A DNA stretch of 59,877 nucleotides from an uncultured Opitutaceae bacterium (GTDB lineage: Bacteria; Verrucomicrobiota; Verrucomicrobiia; Opitutales; Opitutaceae): positions 1-59,877 of the forward strand of contig CALAOT010000020.1 of assembly GCA_937889545.1 (NCBI GenBank), written 5' to 3'. A program made the position numbers and the translations under genes. Shown in pieces: positions 45,401 through 53,760 of this stretch (position 1 is the first letter of the stretch; every line of letters starts with the position of its first letter). The notes beneath the pieces were generated by a model. The model was not told the origin of the DNA. It saw nothing but the letters and a program-made list of their open reading frames with translations, and did no database searches.

Positions 45401-48199
45401 CGCATTGGCGACCCGGAGAGGATCGAGATCGTTCAACAGCTGATCCGGGCCCACTCCTACTGGCGGATGAAGGGACTCACCGTCGAACTCGTCATCTTGA
45501 ATGAGGATGTCTCGGTCTATCGCCAGTCGATGCACGATCAGATCACACGGCTGATTTCTTCGAGCATCGAGGAACAAGTGCTGGACAAGCCCGGCGGCAT
45601 CTTTGTCCGACGCCTCGAACAAGTCCCCAGCGACGATCGCGTGCTGCTTCAATCCGTTGCGCGGATTGTCCTCGACGACGAGAGTGGGACCCTGGCGCAG
45701 CAACTGCAGCGGCGGGGCGTGATGGAGGTGTCCGTCCCGGCGCTGGCGCCCACCCGCTCTGCGCGGCCCGATTCCGCCAGGCCGCTCCCGCCGCGGGAAC
45801 TCATTTTCGAGAACGGCCTTGGTGGCTTTACTCGAGACGGCCACGAGTACGTCATCACTCTCGGGGCCGGCCAGATGACTCCGACCCCGTGGGTCAACGT
45901 GCTCGCCAACCCGTCCTTTGGCACGGTCGTCTCTGAGAGCGGCAGCGCGTACACCTGGGTGGAGAACGCCCATGAATTTCGATTGACGCCCTGGAACAAC
46001 GATCCCGTCCAGGACACAACCGGCGAAGCTCTCTTTATTCGCGATGAGCAGACGGGTCAGTTCTGGTCGCCGACGCCTTTGCCCGCGCGCGGCGCGACGC
46101 CCTATGTCGTCCGCCATGGCTTCGGCTACACAGTGTTCGAGCACGCGGAACACGGCATCTCCACCGAGCTGTGGGTCTATGTTGCGACGGATGCGCCGGT
46201 GAAGTTCACCGTCTTGAAATTGCGAAATGCCTCGGGGCGTCCGCGCCGCGTGTCGGTAACCGGCTACTGCGAATGGGTGCTGGGCGATCTGCGGCAGAAA
46301 AGCCTTCTGCACGTGCAAACCGAGGTGGACCTCGACACGGGCGCGCTTCTGGCTCGCAATCATTACAATACCGAGTTTCCCGATCGCATCGCGTTCATTG
46401 ATGTCAATGACGTTTCGCGCACCGTCACCGGGGACAGAAAGGAATTCTTGGGGAGGAACGGCAGCCTGTCGCAGCCGGCAGCGCTTAAGCGCGCCCGCCT
46501 TTCCGGCAGAGTCGGGGCGGGCTTGGACCCTTGCGGCGCGGTGCAGGTCGCCTTCGACCTGGCGGACGGGCAGGAGCGCGAGACGTGCCTTCGCCTCGGG
46601 GTCGGTCGCGACCCGGCCGACGTGCAGAATCTCATCCAGCGCTTCCGGCGCGCCGGCGCCAGCCGCGCCGCGCTCGAGGCTGTCTGGGCCTATTGGAACA
46701 AAACCCTCGGCGCGGTGAACGTGGATACGCCCGACCCAGCCGTGAACGTGATGGCGAACGGTTGGCTCTTGTACCAGACCTTGGGCAGCCGATTCTGGGG
46801 CCGAACGGGGTTTTACCAATCCAGCGGAGCCTACGGGTTCCGCGACCAGCTTCAGGACGTGATGGCGCTCGTGCATGCCGAACCTGCGCTCACCCGCGAG
46901 CATCTGCTCCGCGCCGCCGCCCATCAATTCCGCGAAGGCGATGTCCAGCATTGGTGGCATCCGCCCTCCGGGCGCGGCGTGCGGACGCATTCTTCCGATG
47001 ACTACCTCTGGCTGCCCTATGCGACCTGCCGCTATATCGCGTGCGTCGCGGACACCGGTGTGCTCGACGAAACGATCCATTTCCTCGAAGGCCGTCCGGT
47101 CAAGCCGGAGGAGGAGGCTTACTATGATCAGCCGAATCGCTCCGAGGAGTCGGCCACGCTCTACGAACATGGGGTTCGCGCCATCGAGCACGGCCTGAGA
47201 TTCGGCGAGCACGGTCTGCCGCTGATCGGTGGCGGCGACTGGAACGATGGCATGAATCGGGTCGGCAACCAGGGGCGCGGTGAAAGTGTCTGGCTGGCTT
47301 TCTTCCTTTACGACGTGCTCACCCAGTTCGCCCCGCTGGCGCGCGCCCACAACGATCCCGCCTTTGCCGAACGCTGTCTCGCCCAAGCGCGGCAACTGCA
47401 AGCGAACATCGAGCAACACGCCTGGGACGGCCGATGGTATCGCCGCGCCTACTTCGACAACGGCGAGCCGCTCGGGTCCCAGGCAAATCCGGAATGTCAG
47501 ATCGACTCCTTGCCGCAAAGCTGGTCGGTGATCAGCGGCGCTGGCGATCGAATCCGCTCGCGCCAGGCGATGCAATCCGTGGATGAGCGCCTGGTCCGTC
47601 GCGAAGCTGGACTGATCCAGTTGTTTGACCCTCCCTTTGACAAATCTCCCCTAAGCCCCGGTTATATCAAGGGTTACATTCCTGGCGTGCGCGAGAATGG
47701 CGGCCAGTACACCCATGGTGCGATTTGGAGCGCCCTTGCATTCGCTCTGTTGGGAGAAAGCGAGCGGGCGTGGGAACTTTTCGCACTGCTCAATCCCGTC
47801 AATCACGGCGGGACATCCCGGCAAGTTGCCACCTACAAAGTTGAACCATACGTCGTCGCCGCGGACGTTTATGCGGTCGCGCCGCTACTGGGCAGGGGCG
47901 GTTGGACCTGGTACACGGGTTCCGCCGGCTGGATGTACCGGCTGCTGATCGAAGCCCTGCTGGGCGCGAACCTGGAGGGCGCTCAATTGCGCCTGACCCC
48001 CCGCATGCCGAAGGCTTGGACAAGTTTCAAGATCCACTACCGCTACCGGCAAACGGTCTATCACATCACCGTCACCCGCCTCGCCGCTGATTCGGCCGGC
48101 GAAGATCTGCTCTCTGTTGACGGGCAGGCAATATCCGGGGAGACAATTCCCCTCCTGGATGATCGCCATGAGCACGCCGTCGAAATGAGGGTCCGCTGA
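39440..48199 (+). CDS. ndvB: Cyclic beta-1,2-glucan synthase (GT84 + GH94)
   Basis: The 2919-residue protein matches the size and layout of NdvB/ChvB/Cgs. A helical N-terminal region (1-410) is followed by transmembrane helices near 410-470. A GT84 domain has LDTDTQLPRDAARQ near 631 and SRRHRWIRGDWQ near 775. More helices lie near 810-870 and 940-1000. A glycoamylase-like domain (about 1350-1580) has FLFDPARNLFSTGFNV, GISESGYNRTDVN and MVHHQGMILLAL. Beta-sandwich and GH94 parts (from about 1600) end in the catalytic barrel, with HSSDDYLWLPYATCRYI near 2517 and GGGDWNDGMNRVG near 2598. It polymerises UDP-glucose, controls chain length by phosphorolysis, and cyclises the glucan for the periplasm. 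Codon use differs from neighbours: TTG leucine codons are common, and sampled lines are near 55% GC. Confidence 0.93.
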   Translation: MQTLSPRWKNWIARRTRPRASEPPLRAELFTAEQLARHARTLAADHKVVTRRSFSRLLDRLDENEESLRVFNRATVAVYPSRRITPAAEWLLDNFYLIEEQIQMARRHLPRSYSRELPRLLSGSSAGLPRVYDIVLELISHVDAQIDVASLGAFISAYQKVSPLKLGELWATPIMLRLGLIENLNRIAARLTFSRFDRDLADSWGDRLQEMAEKDPSHLVIVVADMAKSDIPLSSAFVAEFCHHLSRQSPVMHLARSWLEQRLVEQGLSVEQLVRLDSQNQAADQVSVSHSIASLRLLSSMDWKEFVETLSLVEETLRSDPAGVYGKMDFSTRDRYRHSVESYSRHSKLPEADVARSAIHLAEESARQKGSEERASHVGYYLIDKGQSMLGRAANVRWPWRTIIERSIHRFPLTYYAGGIGALTLLAMFGFMQQALRLEVQGWKLVLFTLVFLPCASQLAVALMNWLSTLLVSPRLLPRLDFSSGIASDCCTMVVVPTMLTSLEGVDRLIETLEIHHLSNRDQHLYFALLTDFRDAREEVLAGDQVLLERARTGVEMLNQKYPSGNQTRFFLFHRPRRWNAGEALWMGYERKRGKLTEFTALLRGGSRKCFSEIVGETAVLPAVKYVITLDTDTQLPRDAARQLAGTMAHPLNRPVFDGDRGIVTEGYGILQPRVGVSLPSASRSWFVRLFAGDAGIDPYTRAVSDVYQDLFREGSFIGKGIYDVDAFERAMAGRFPENTILSHDLLESGHARSALVSDVELYEEHPSRYNVDISRRHRWIRGDWQIMQWLLPRVPGGDVRQIANPLSALSRWKIFDNLRRSLVPVALVLLVLGAWLLLPKLGGLGSLLVISIIMLPGLLSALVSLLRKPADMLWAMHLRGVAGSCGRQIGQILLTLAFLPYDALISLDAIGRTLLRLLVTHRRLLEWQTASDSERTSSTGLAGFYATMWIAPILALTIGFLLLLSHPAQLFPAFPTIGLWLTAPLIAWWISQPIESEPPGFTAGQLTFLRHTARKTWYFFETFVTAQENWLPPDNFQDVFAPTIASRTSPTNMGLAMLANLGARDLGYLSVGGLIRRTQDALDTMQRLERYRGHFYNWYDTRTLRPLLPPYVSSVDSGNLAGHLLTHSSGLRELPDERIFTPQVIAGLRDTVRVLGDLTRKNAALARLEADLLIVPASLREAFTMLNEATGQATTIAASLANEAEEIKGWANILRRNCEDHLEDMLLLAPWLALPVPSRGDRSDGVPEPLAPAAKEAGRLAKVAAARIEEALAQLDQVPTLRDAARIMQSLDPLIETGLHELPTDADASRHDEEKRLTDLTRCLREAGDHIRRRLLTLEALATQSEELAAMDFAFLFDPARNLFSTGFNVPERRRDNSFYDLLASEARLCSYVAIALGQVPQDHWFSMGRLLIASRGGPILVSWSGSMFEYLMPLLVMPNYGNTLLDHTCKAAVRRQIEYGRSRGVPWGISESGYNRTDVNLNYQYRAFGVPGLGLKRGLAEDLVIAPYATAMALMVAPVEACENLRRLAAEGRAGAYGFYEAVDYTPTRLPPDETSATIRSFMVHHQGMILLALVNQLTGYSMQRRFMACPLLKATDLLLQERVPRTTVSVFAEDLVLETARTLYSEAEGVMRVFTDPAPPVPEVHLLSNGRYHVVVSSAGGGYSRWRDLAVTRWREDATRDCWGTFVYLRDLVSGDFWSAAYQPTLRETQGYEAIFTQARAEFRQHHADLEIHTEISVSSEDDVELRRITITNRSAEPRAIELTSYAEVVLAPQAADEAHPAFSNLFVQTEFAPESSAILCSRRARYPDERPPWLLHLMVVQGGEKGEISCETDRYRFVGRGGTLANPAAMQSISPLSNTVGSVLDPIISLRRTVSLPPNETAIVDLIFGVTESREAALAHVEKYQSPRMADRAFDLAWTHNQVTLRHLNATEGEAQLYGRLAGALIYADPARRATPGVLRGNRRGQKGLWSYGISGDAPLVLLRIGDPERIEIVQQLIRAHSYWRMKGLTVELVILNEDVSVYRQSMHDQITRLISSSIEEQVLDKPGGIFVRRLEQVPSDDRVLLQSVARIVLDDESGTLAQQLQRRGVMEVSVPALAPTRSARPDSARPLPPRELIFENGLGGFTRDGHEYVITLGAGQMTPTPWVNVLANPSFGTVVSESGSAYTWVENAHEFRLTPWNNDPVQDTTGEALFIRDEQTGQFWSPTPLPARGATPYVVRHGFGYTVFEHAEHGISTELWVYVATDAPVKFTVLKLRNASGRPRRVSVTGYCEWVLGDLRQKSLLHVQTEVDLDTGALLARNHYNTEFPDRIAFIDVNDVSRTVTGDRKEFLGRNGSLSQPAALKRARLSGRVGAGLDPCGAVQVAFDLADGQERETCLRLGVGRDPADVQNLIQRFRRAGASRAALEAVWAYWNKTLGAVNVDTPDPAVNVMANGWLLYQTLGSRFWGRTGFYQSSGAYGFRDQLQDVMALVHAEPALTREHLLRAAAHQFREGDVQHWWHPPSGRGVRTHSSDDYLWLPYATCRYIACVADTGVLDETIHFLEGRPVKPEEEAYYDQPNRSEESATLYEHGVRAIEHGLRFGEHGLPLIGGGDWNDGMNRVGNQGRGESVWLAFFLYDVLTQFAPLARAHNDPAFAERCLAQARQLQANIEQHAWDGRWYRRAYFDNGEPLGSQANPECQIDSLPQSWSVISGAGDRIRSRQAMQSVDERLVRREAGLIQLFDPPFDKSPLSPGYIKGYIPGVRENGGQYTHGAIWSALAFALLGESERAWELFALLNPVNHGGTSRQVATYKVEPYVVAADVYAVAPLLGRGGWTWYTGSAGWMYRLLIEALLGANLEGAQLRLTPRMPKAWTSFKIHYRYRQTVYHITVTRLAADSAGEDLLSVDGQAISGETIPLLDDRHEHAVEMRVR

Positions 48200-48414
48200 C
48201 AGGGGCATCCCCTTGGTGCAGCAGCCCAAGCACAAACTGACCGAGCACAGGGAACCCATCGGCAAACACGACTAGAACCTGCCGGAAACCCGCCGTTTGA
48301 AATGGAAAGCAAGCCGAGCAGGCAACCCGGCGCAGACGGCGCAGGATCCGGAATCACTCAGCATTGATTTTTCCATCGACCGGCTTACGTTCAGCGACCC
48401 ATTTCCACAAACTA

Positions 48415-50256
48415 ATGCCCAACGCCGCACCCCAGACCTTTCAATTCCAGGCCGAGATCAAGCAGCTGCTCGATATCGTCGTCCATTCGCTGTACACGGA
48501 GAAGGAGATCTTCGTCCGCGAGCTGGTCTCCAACGCGTCGGACGCGCTCGAGAAGCTGCGGCACCTCCGACTGACGGAGAAGGCCGTCTACGACGACAGG
48601 CTTGACCTGGAGATCAACATAACGACCGACGACAAGGCGAAGACGTTCACGATCCAGGACTTCGGGCTTGGCATGACGCAGGCCGAGCTGGTCGAGAATC
48701 TGGGGACGATCGCCCATTCGGGGTCCCAGGCCTTCCTCAAGGCCCTGGGCGAGGGCGACCAGAAGGCCGCCGGGCTGATCGGGCAGTTCGGCGTCGGATT
48801 CTACTCGGCGTTCATGGTGGCCAAGACCGTCCGGGTGTACACGCACTCGTGGCGGGAGTCCGAGCAGGGCCTTCTCTGGAGCAGCGACGGCACGGGAAGC
48901 TTTGCGATCGAGGAGAGCTCGGGAGAGCGCAGGGGGTGCAAGGTGGTCCTCGACCTGAAGGACGAATGCTCCGAGTTCAGCCAGGAATGGAGGATCCGCG
49001 AGGTCCTCGAGCGCTACAGCGCATTTGTCTCGTTCCCGGTCAACCTGAACGGAAAGCGGATCAACACGGTCCAGGCCCTTTGGCTCCGCGGAAAGAACGA
49101 GATCAAGGAGGAGGAGTACGACGAGTTCTACAAGTACCAGGCCCACGACTCGGAGAAGCCGCGCATGCGGCTCCATTTCAGCGCGGACGCCCCGATCTCG
49201 ATCAACGCCCTTGTCTTCGTGCCGAAGGAGAACACGGAGAAGATGGGGCTCGCGCGCCTGGAGCCGTCCGTCGCTCTCTACTGCCGGAAGGTCATGATCG
49301 ACGCCCGGCCGAAGGACCTACTGCCGGAATGGCTGCGGTTCCTGAAGGGCGTCGTGGACAGCGAGGACCTGCCGCTCAACATCTCCCGCGAGACGATGCA
49401 AGACCGCTCGCTCGTCGAGAAGCTGAACCGGGTCATCACAAAGAGGTTCCTGAAATTCCTAGACGAGGAGGCAAAGAACAGGGCCGAGGCGTACGCGGAG
49501 TTCTACAGGGAGTTCGGCGTGTACCTGAAAGAGGGCGCGGCCCTCGACTTCGCCCACAAGGAGCAGCTGACAAAGCTCCTCAGGTTCGAGTCCTCCCTCA
49601 CGGACAAGGGCAAGACGACGTCCTTCCCCGACTACGCCTCGCGGATGGGACCCGACCAGAAGGAGATCTATTACCTCGTCGGCCCGAACCGCGAGGCGAT
49701 CGAGGCCGGCCCCTACCTGGAGGGATTCAGGGCGCGGAACCTCGAGGTGCTCTTCTGCTACGAGACGGTCGACGAGTACGTGATGAACAGCGTCCGCGAG
49801 TTCGACGGGAAGAAGATCACCGCCGCCGACCACGCCGACGTGAAGCTCTCGGAGCAGCCCAGGGCCGAGGGAGCCCTTGGGGAGGCCGAGACCAAGGCGC
49901 TCGTCGGGTGGCTCAAGGACTGCCTCGGCGAGCGCGTGGCCGACGTGAAGGCGAGCGCCCGGCTGGTCGACTCCCCCGCCCTGGCGCTCAATGCGGACAA
50001 GATCATGTCGCCCCACATGCGCAGGCTAATGAGGGCGATGAACAAGGACGGCGCCCCATCGCCGTTGCGCGTCAACCTCGAGGTCAACCCGTGCCACGCC
50101 GTCATCAAGCGGCTCTCGGAGCTCCGTTCCTCGGCTCCCGACAAGGCCAAGCTGGTGGCTGAGCAGATCCTCGACAACGCGCTGATTTCCGCAGGCCTCC
50201 TGGACGACGCGTCCGGCATGGTCAAGCGCCTCTACAAGATCCTCGAATCGGTCTGA
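48415..50256 (+). CDS. htpG: Molecular chaperone HtpG (Hsp90)
   Basis: The 613-residue protein begins MPNAAPQTFQFQAEIKQLLD. The GHKL ATPase landmarks are ELVSNASDALEKLR near 31, TIQDFGLGMTQAEL near 77-90, and GQFGVGFYSAFMV near 120. The middle domain includes LPLNISRETMQ near 321, and the C-terminal dimerisation part is present. Hsp90 helps client proteins fold and mature, with ATP binding closing the dimer. The start at 48415 is fixed by the conserved FQAEIKQLL helix; the longer frame adds only leader sequence. No CIRCE-like repeat is visible upstream, so heat regulation by HrcA is not supported. Confidence 0.97.
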   Translation: MPNAAPQTFQFQAEIKQLLDIVVHSLYTEKEIFVRELVSNASDALEKLRHLRLTEKAVYDDRLDLEINITTDDKAKTFTIQDFGLGMTQAELVENLGTIAHSGSQAFLKALGEGDQKAAGLIGQFGVGFYSAFMVAKTVRVYTHSWRESEQGLLWSSDGTGSFAIEESSGERRGCKVVLDLKDECSEFSQEWRIREVLERYSAFVSFPVNLNGKRINTVQALWLRGKNEIKEEEYDEFYKYQAHDSEKPRMRLHFSADAPISINALVFVPKENTEKMGLARLEPSVALYCRKVMIDARPKDLLPEWLRFLKGVVDSEDLPLNISRETMQDRSLVEKLNRVITKRFLKFLDEEAKNRAEAYAEFYREFGVYLKEGAALDFAHKEQLTKLLRFESSLTDKGKTTSFPDYASRMGPDQKEIYYLVGPNREAIEAGPYLEGFRARNLEVLFCYETVDEYVMNSVREFDGKKITAADHADVKLSEQPRAEGALGEAETKALVGWLKDCLGERVADVKASARLVDSPALALNADKIMSPHMRRLMRAMNKDGAPSPLRVNLEVNPCHAVIKRLSELRSSAPDKAKLVAEQILDNALISAGLLDDASGMVKRLYKILESV

Positions 50257-50292
50257 CGGGGCCGCGCTCACGCCGGCAGGGGCCAGGGCCAT

Positions 50293-50317
50293 CCTGCGCA
50301 ACCCATCGGGTCGCAGG
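50293..50317 (+). terminator. Terminator-like hairpin after htpG
   Basis: CCTGCG-CA-ACCC-ATC-GGGT-CGCAGG forms a ten-base-pair stem with a two-base bulge, 36 bases after the htpG stop. There is no T-run behind it, so it may be a Rho-dependent end, a leader hairpin for the next gene, or neither. Confidence 0.35.
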
Positions 50318-50393
50318 CCCCGATGAACACTCGGGCATTGGCTTTGGCCACCCGCCCCGCATAGGCTGGGGTATCCTCCACTCCCACCCCGCC

Positions 50394-53300
50394 GTGAAAA
50401 GAATCCTCCTGTCTATCGCGGGCGCCGCAGCGCTTGCCGGAGCGCTTCGCTCGGAAAGCCCCCCTCCAGCCGATGATACCCGCCTCCTGCGCTTTCCCGC
50501 GACAAACGGCAGGCAGATCGCGTTCTCCTATGCCGACCAGCTCTACACGGTCGGCATGGACGGCGGCCTGGCCCGCAGGCTGACCAACGGGCCGGGCTAC
50601 GCGGTCTTCCCGCGGTATTCACCGGACGGCAACGAGCTCGCATTCACCGCCCAGTACGACGGGAATACCGAGGTCTACCTGATGCCCGCGGAGGGAGGTA
50701 CCCCGCGCCGGCTCACGTACACGGCGACACTGGCCCGGGACGACCTCAGCGACCGGATGGGCCCGAACAACATCGTGATGGCGTGGAAGAACACGACCCA
50801 TGAGATCGTCTTCCGCTCGCGAATGCGCTCGTTCAATCCGTTCAACGGCCAGCTGTACTCGGTCGGGACCGACGGGGACCTGCCGAAGCCGCTGCCGGTG
50901 CCGAGGGGAGGATTCGTCTCCCTAGCCCCCGACGACACCAAGATGGCCTACAACCGGGTATTCCGGGAATTCCGAACATGGAAGGACTACCGGGGGGGGA
51001 TGGCCGACGACATCTGGATCTACGACCTCAAGACCGGCGCCATCGAGAACATCACGAACAATCCCGCCCAGGACATCATCCCGATGTGGGCGCCGAACAA
51101 CCGGATCTACTTCCTTTCGGATCGCGATAAGAGGCTGAACCTCTACAGCTACGACCTGGCGAGCAAGGAGACAGCGCAGCACACCCACTTCACGGACTTT
51201 GACATCAAGTTCCCCTCGCTCGGAGGCGGGGTGGTCGTGTTCGAGGAAGCCGGCTACATCTGGTCGTTCGACATCAGGGCCGGCTCGGCGCGGCGCGTCC
51301 CGATCGCCGTGAGGGATGATTTCGTCACGTCGCGCGACGCGCTCGTCAACGTGGCGAAATTTGTCGAGACCGCCGCCCCCTCGCCCGACGGCAGGAGGGT
51401 GGTCGTGACCGCCCGCGGGAACACGTTCACCGTCCCCGCAAAGGACGGCGCCACCCGGAACCTGAGCCGCAAGGCAGGCGTCCACGAGCGCGACGCGGTC
51501 TGGTCGCCCGACGGAAAATGGATCGCCTACGACTCCGACGAGTCCGGGGAAAACGAGCTGTACGTCCGCGCCCAGGACGGAGCCGGCGACCCCGTCCAGG
51601 TGATCCACGGCGCCGACACCTACTATTACAACCCTCTGTGGTCGCCCGACAGCAAGAAGCTCCTCTGGGCGGACCGGCTCCAGCGCCTCCGCTACGTGAC
51701 GGTCGAGACGAAGGCGGTCACCCTGGTCGACACAGCCACCGCGTATGAGATCCGCCAATATGCCTGGTCGCCCGACAGCCTGTGGATAGCGTGGTCCCGC
51801 CCCGAGGACCAGTCGCTCGCCAAGGTGTGGCTCTTCTCGCTCGCCACCGGGAGGAAGTTCGAGGCCACGGACGGCTGGTACGCGGCGACGGCGCCCGCGT
51901 TCAGCGACGACGGGAAATTCCTGCTTTTCGCGTCCAAGCGCGACTTCAACCCCCTGCTGAGCGACATCGAGTTCGACCACGTCTACAAGAACCTCGAGCG
52001 CGTCTACCTCGTCGCGCTTTCGAAGGAAACCGACTCGCCCTTCAAGCCGGCGAGCGACGAGGTAGAGATCGCGCCCGCGCCCAAACCCGAGGAAAAGGCC
52101 GCCGACGGCAAGGAAGCAAAGAAGGACGCCGCGCCCAAGGCGCTCGTCGTCACGGTGGACGAAGACGGGATCAGGGAGCGGCTGATCGGGTTGCCCGTGA
52201 AGCCGGCGACCTATACCTCGATCCGCGCCGTCGGCGGCAAGGTCTACTATCTGCGCGAGGACGGCGCCGCCCTTGTCGAAGGGGTCCCACCCCCCCCGCC
52301 GAGGGAGAAAACGCTCCTCGTCTACAACCTGAAGGACAGGAAGGAGACTGAGTTGGGGGAGGTCACGGCCTACGAGATCACCGCCGACGGAAAGAAGATG
52401 CTCGTCAAGGTCGACAAGGAATACGCCCTCATCGACCTTCCCGGCGCCAAGTTCGAAGTGAAGGACAAGCTCTCCCTCGACGGGCTCGAGATGCGCATCG
52501 ACCGCCATGCCGAGTGGGGGCAGATCTACAACGAATGCTGGCGCCAGATGCGCGACTTCTTCTTCTCACCCACGATGAACGGCGTGGACTGGCCCGCTAT
52601 GCGCGCCAAGTACGCCCCCCTCGTGCCGTGCGCGCAGACAAGGTACGACCTCACGTATCTGGTGGGCGAGCTGATCGGCGAGGCCCACAACAGCCATACC
52701 TACCTCGGTGACGGCGACCGCCCGCTGGCCCCCCGCATCGTTACGGGGCTCCTGGGCGCGGAGCTGTCGCGCGATCCCGCGAGCCGCGCCTACCGGATCG
52801 ACCGCATAATCCACGGCGAGAACTGGCGGGATTCCACACGATCGCCGCTCACCGAAATCGGGATCAACGTGGCGGAGGGCGACTACATCCTGGCGGTGGA
52901 CGGCACGTCCGTCCGCGATCTTTCCAACATCTATTCGGCACTGGTCGGCCGCGCCGGCAAGCAGGTTGTCCTCAAGGTCAATTCCAGGCCGGTAGAGGAC
53001 GGGGCGCGAAGCGTGACGGTCGTCCCGGTCGCCGACGAGGCGCCGCTCTATTACGAGAGCTGGGTGCGGCGCAACGCCGACCGCGTCTCGCAGATGACGA
53101 ACGGGCGGGTGGGATACATCCACATACCCGATATGAGCGTCGAGGGCCTGGGCGAGTTCGCGAAGCACTTCTATCCGCAGCTGACGAAGAAGGCGCTCAT
53201 CATAGACGAACGCAGCAACGGGGGCGGCAACGTCTCTCCGATGATCATCGAGCGGCTGGCGCGCGAGCTGGTGTTGGTCGAGAAGGCGCGCAACGGGACC

Positions 53301-53708
53301 CCGAGAACCAACCCCGGCGAAATGGTGCTTGGGCCCAAGGTGGTCCTGATGGACGAATTCTCGGCCTCGGACGGCGACCTCTTCGCCTACCGGTTCAAGA
53401 TGGCCGGCCTAGGCAAGCTGATCGGCAAGCGCAGCTGGGGCGGGGTTGTCGGCTTCCGCGAAGGCCTGCCGATCGTCGACGGCGGCTACCTCTACAAGCC
53501 GGAATTTGCGCCGTATTCGAAGGAAGGCAGGGATTGGCCGATCGAGGGCCACGGGGTCGATCCCGACATCGTAGTGGACAACGACCCGGCGAAGGAATTC
53601 GCGGGCGTCGACCAGCAGCTCGACCGGGCGATCGAGGAAGTGCTCCTGGAGCTGAAGACCGAGGGCAAGTCGCTCCCGACGCCACCCCCCTGGCCCGACC
53701 GGAGCTGA
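50394..53708 (+). CDS. Tricorn-type protease homologue (S41 family)
   Basis: A GTG at 50394 starts a 1104-residue protein with a short signal-like segment (MKRILLSIAGAAALAGALRS). It has the tricorn architecture: an N-terminal six- and then seven-bladed beta-propeller region with repeated SPDG, SPDS and APDD strands (about 30-560), an Ala/Lys/Pro-rich linker near 570-600, a PDZ-like domain around 800-880, and the S41 catalytic domain at the end. His765 in GEAHNSHTYLGDGDRP and Ser992 in DEFSASDGD fit the catalytic His and Ser. Tricorn degrades peptides released by other proteases, yielding small products. The exported form here would act in the periplasm. It follows htpG with a 137-base gap and converges on the AAA+ gene. 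Confidence 0.93.
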   Translation: MKRILLSIAGAAALAGALRSESPPPADDTRLLRFPATNGRQIAFSYADQLYTVGMDGGLARRLTNGPGYAVFPRYSPDGNELAFTAQYDGNTEVYLMPAEGGTPRRLTYTATLARDDLSDRMGPNNIVMAWKNTTHEIVFRSRMRSFNPFNGQLYSVGTDGDLPKPLPVPRGGFVSLAPDDTKMAYNRVFREFRTWKDYRGGMADDIWIYDLKTGAIENITNNPAQDIIPMWAPNNRIYFLSDRDKRLNLYSYDLASKETAQHTHFTDFDIKFPSLGGGVVVFEEAGYIWSFDIRAGSARRVPIAVRDDFVTSRDALVNVAKFVETAAPSPDGRRVVVTARGNTFTVPAKDGATRNLSRKAGVHERDAVWSPDGKWIAYDSDESGENELYVRAQDGAGDPVQVIHGADTYYYNPLWSPDSKKLLWADRLQRLRYVTVETKAVTLVDTATAYEIRQYAWSPDSLWIAWSRPEDQSLAKVWLFSLATGRKFEATDGWYAATAPAFSDDGKFLLFASKRDFNPLLSDIEFDHVYKNLERVYLVALSKETDSPFKPASDEVEIAPAPKPEEKAADGKEAKKDAAPKALVVTVDEDGIRERLIGLPVKPATYTSIRAVGGKVYYLREDGAALVEGVPPPPPREKTLLVYNLKDRKETELGEVTAYEITADGKKMLVKVDKEYALIDLPGAKFEVKDKLSLDGLEMRIDRHAEWGQIYNECWRQMRDFFFSPTMNGVDWPAMRAKYAPLVPCAQTRYDLTYLVGELIGEAHNSHTYLGDGDRPLAPRIVTGLLGAELSRDPASRAYRIDRIIHGENWRDSTRSPLTEIGINVAEGDYILAVDGTSVRDLSNIYSALVGRAGKQVVLKVNSRPVEDGARSVTVVPVADEAPLYYESWVRRNADRVSQMTNGRVGYIHIPDMSVEGLGEFAKHFYPQLTKKALIIDERSNGGGNVSPMIIERLARELVLVEKARNGTPRTNPGEMVLGPKVVLMDEFSASDGDLFAYRFKMAGLGKLIGKRSWGGVVGFREGLPIVDGGYLYKPEFAPYSKEGRDWPIEGHGVDPDIVVDNDPAKEFAGVDQQLDRAIEEVLLELKTEGKSLPTPPPWPDRS

Positions 53709-53716
53709 GGAGCGCA

Positions 53717-53735
53717 GCGGGGCTGCCCGCCCCGC
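53717..53735. terminator. GC-rich hairpin between convergent tricorn and AAA+ genes
   Basis: GCGGGG-CTGCCCG-CCCCGC forms a six-base-pair stem with a seven-base loop in the 52-base gap between two convergent genes. It lacks a T-run on either side. It could act in both directions. Confidence 0.35.
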
Positions 53736-53760
53736 GGCAGGCTCGATCGAACCCGCCGGT

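Noticed and set aside
44636..47575. 979-codon open frame antisense to the glucan synthase gene
   Set aside because: It lies entirely inside the well-supported glucan synthase frame and its translation shows no coherent motifs; GC-rich genes often leave long open antisense frames.
48200..48414. Heat-shock CIRCE element before htpG
   Set aside because: No TTAGCACTC-N9-GAGTGCTAA-like inverted repeat is present; the region has only a weak GGGG-CAT-CCCC hairpin just after the glucan synthase stop.
53709..53760. Attachment site marking the left end of the putative element
   Set aside because: The gap between the tricorn and AAA+ genes has only a GC hairpin, no tRNA end, and I see no matching direct repeat elsewhere in the window.
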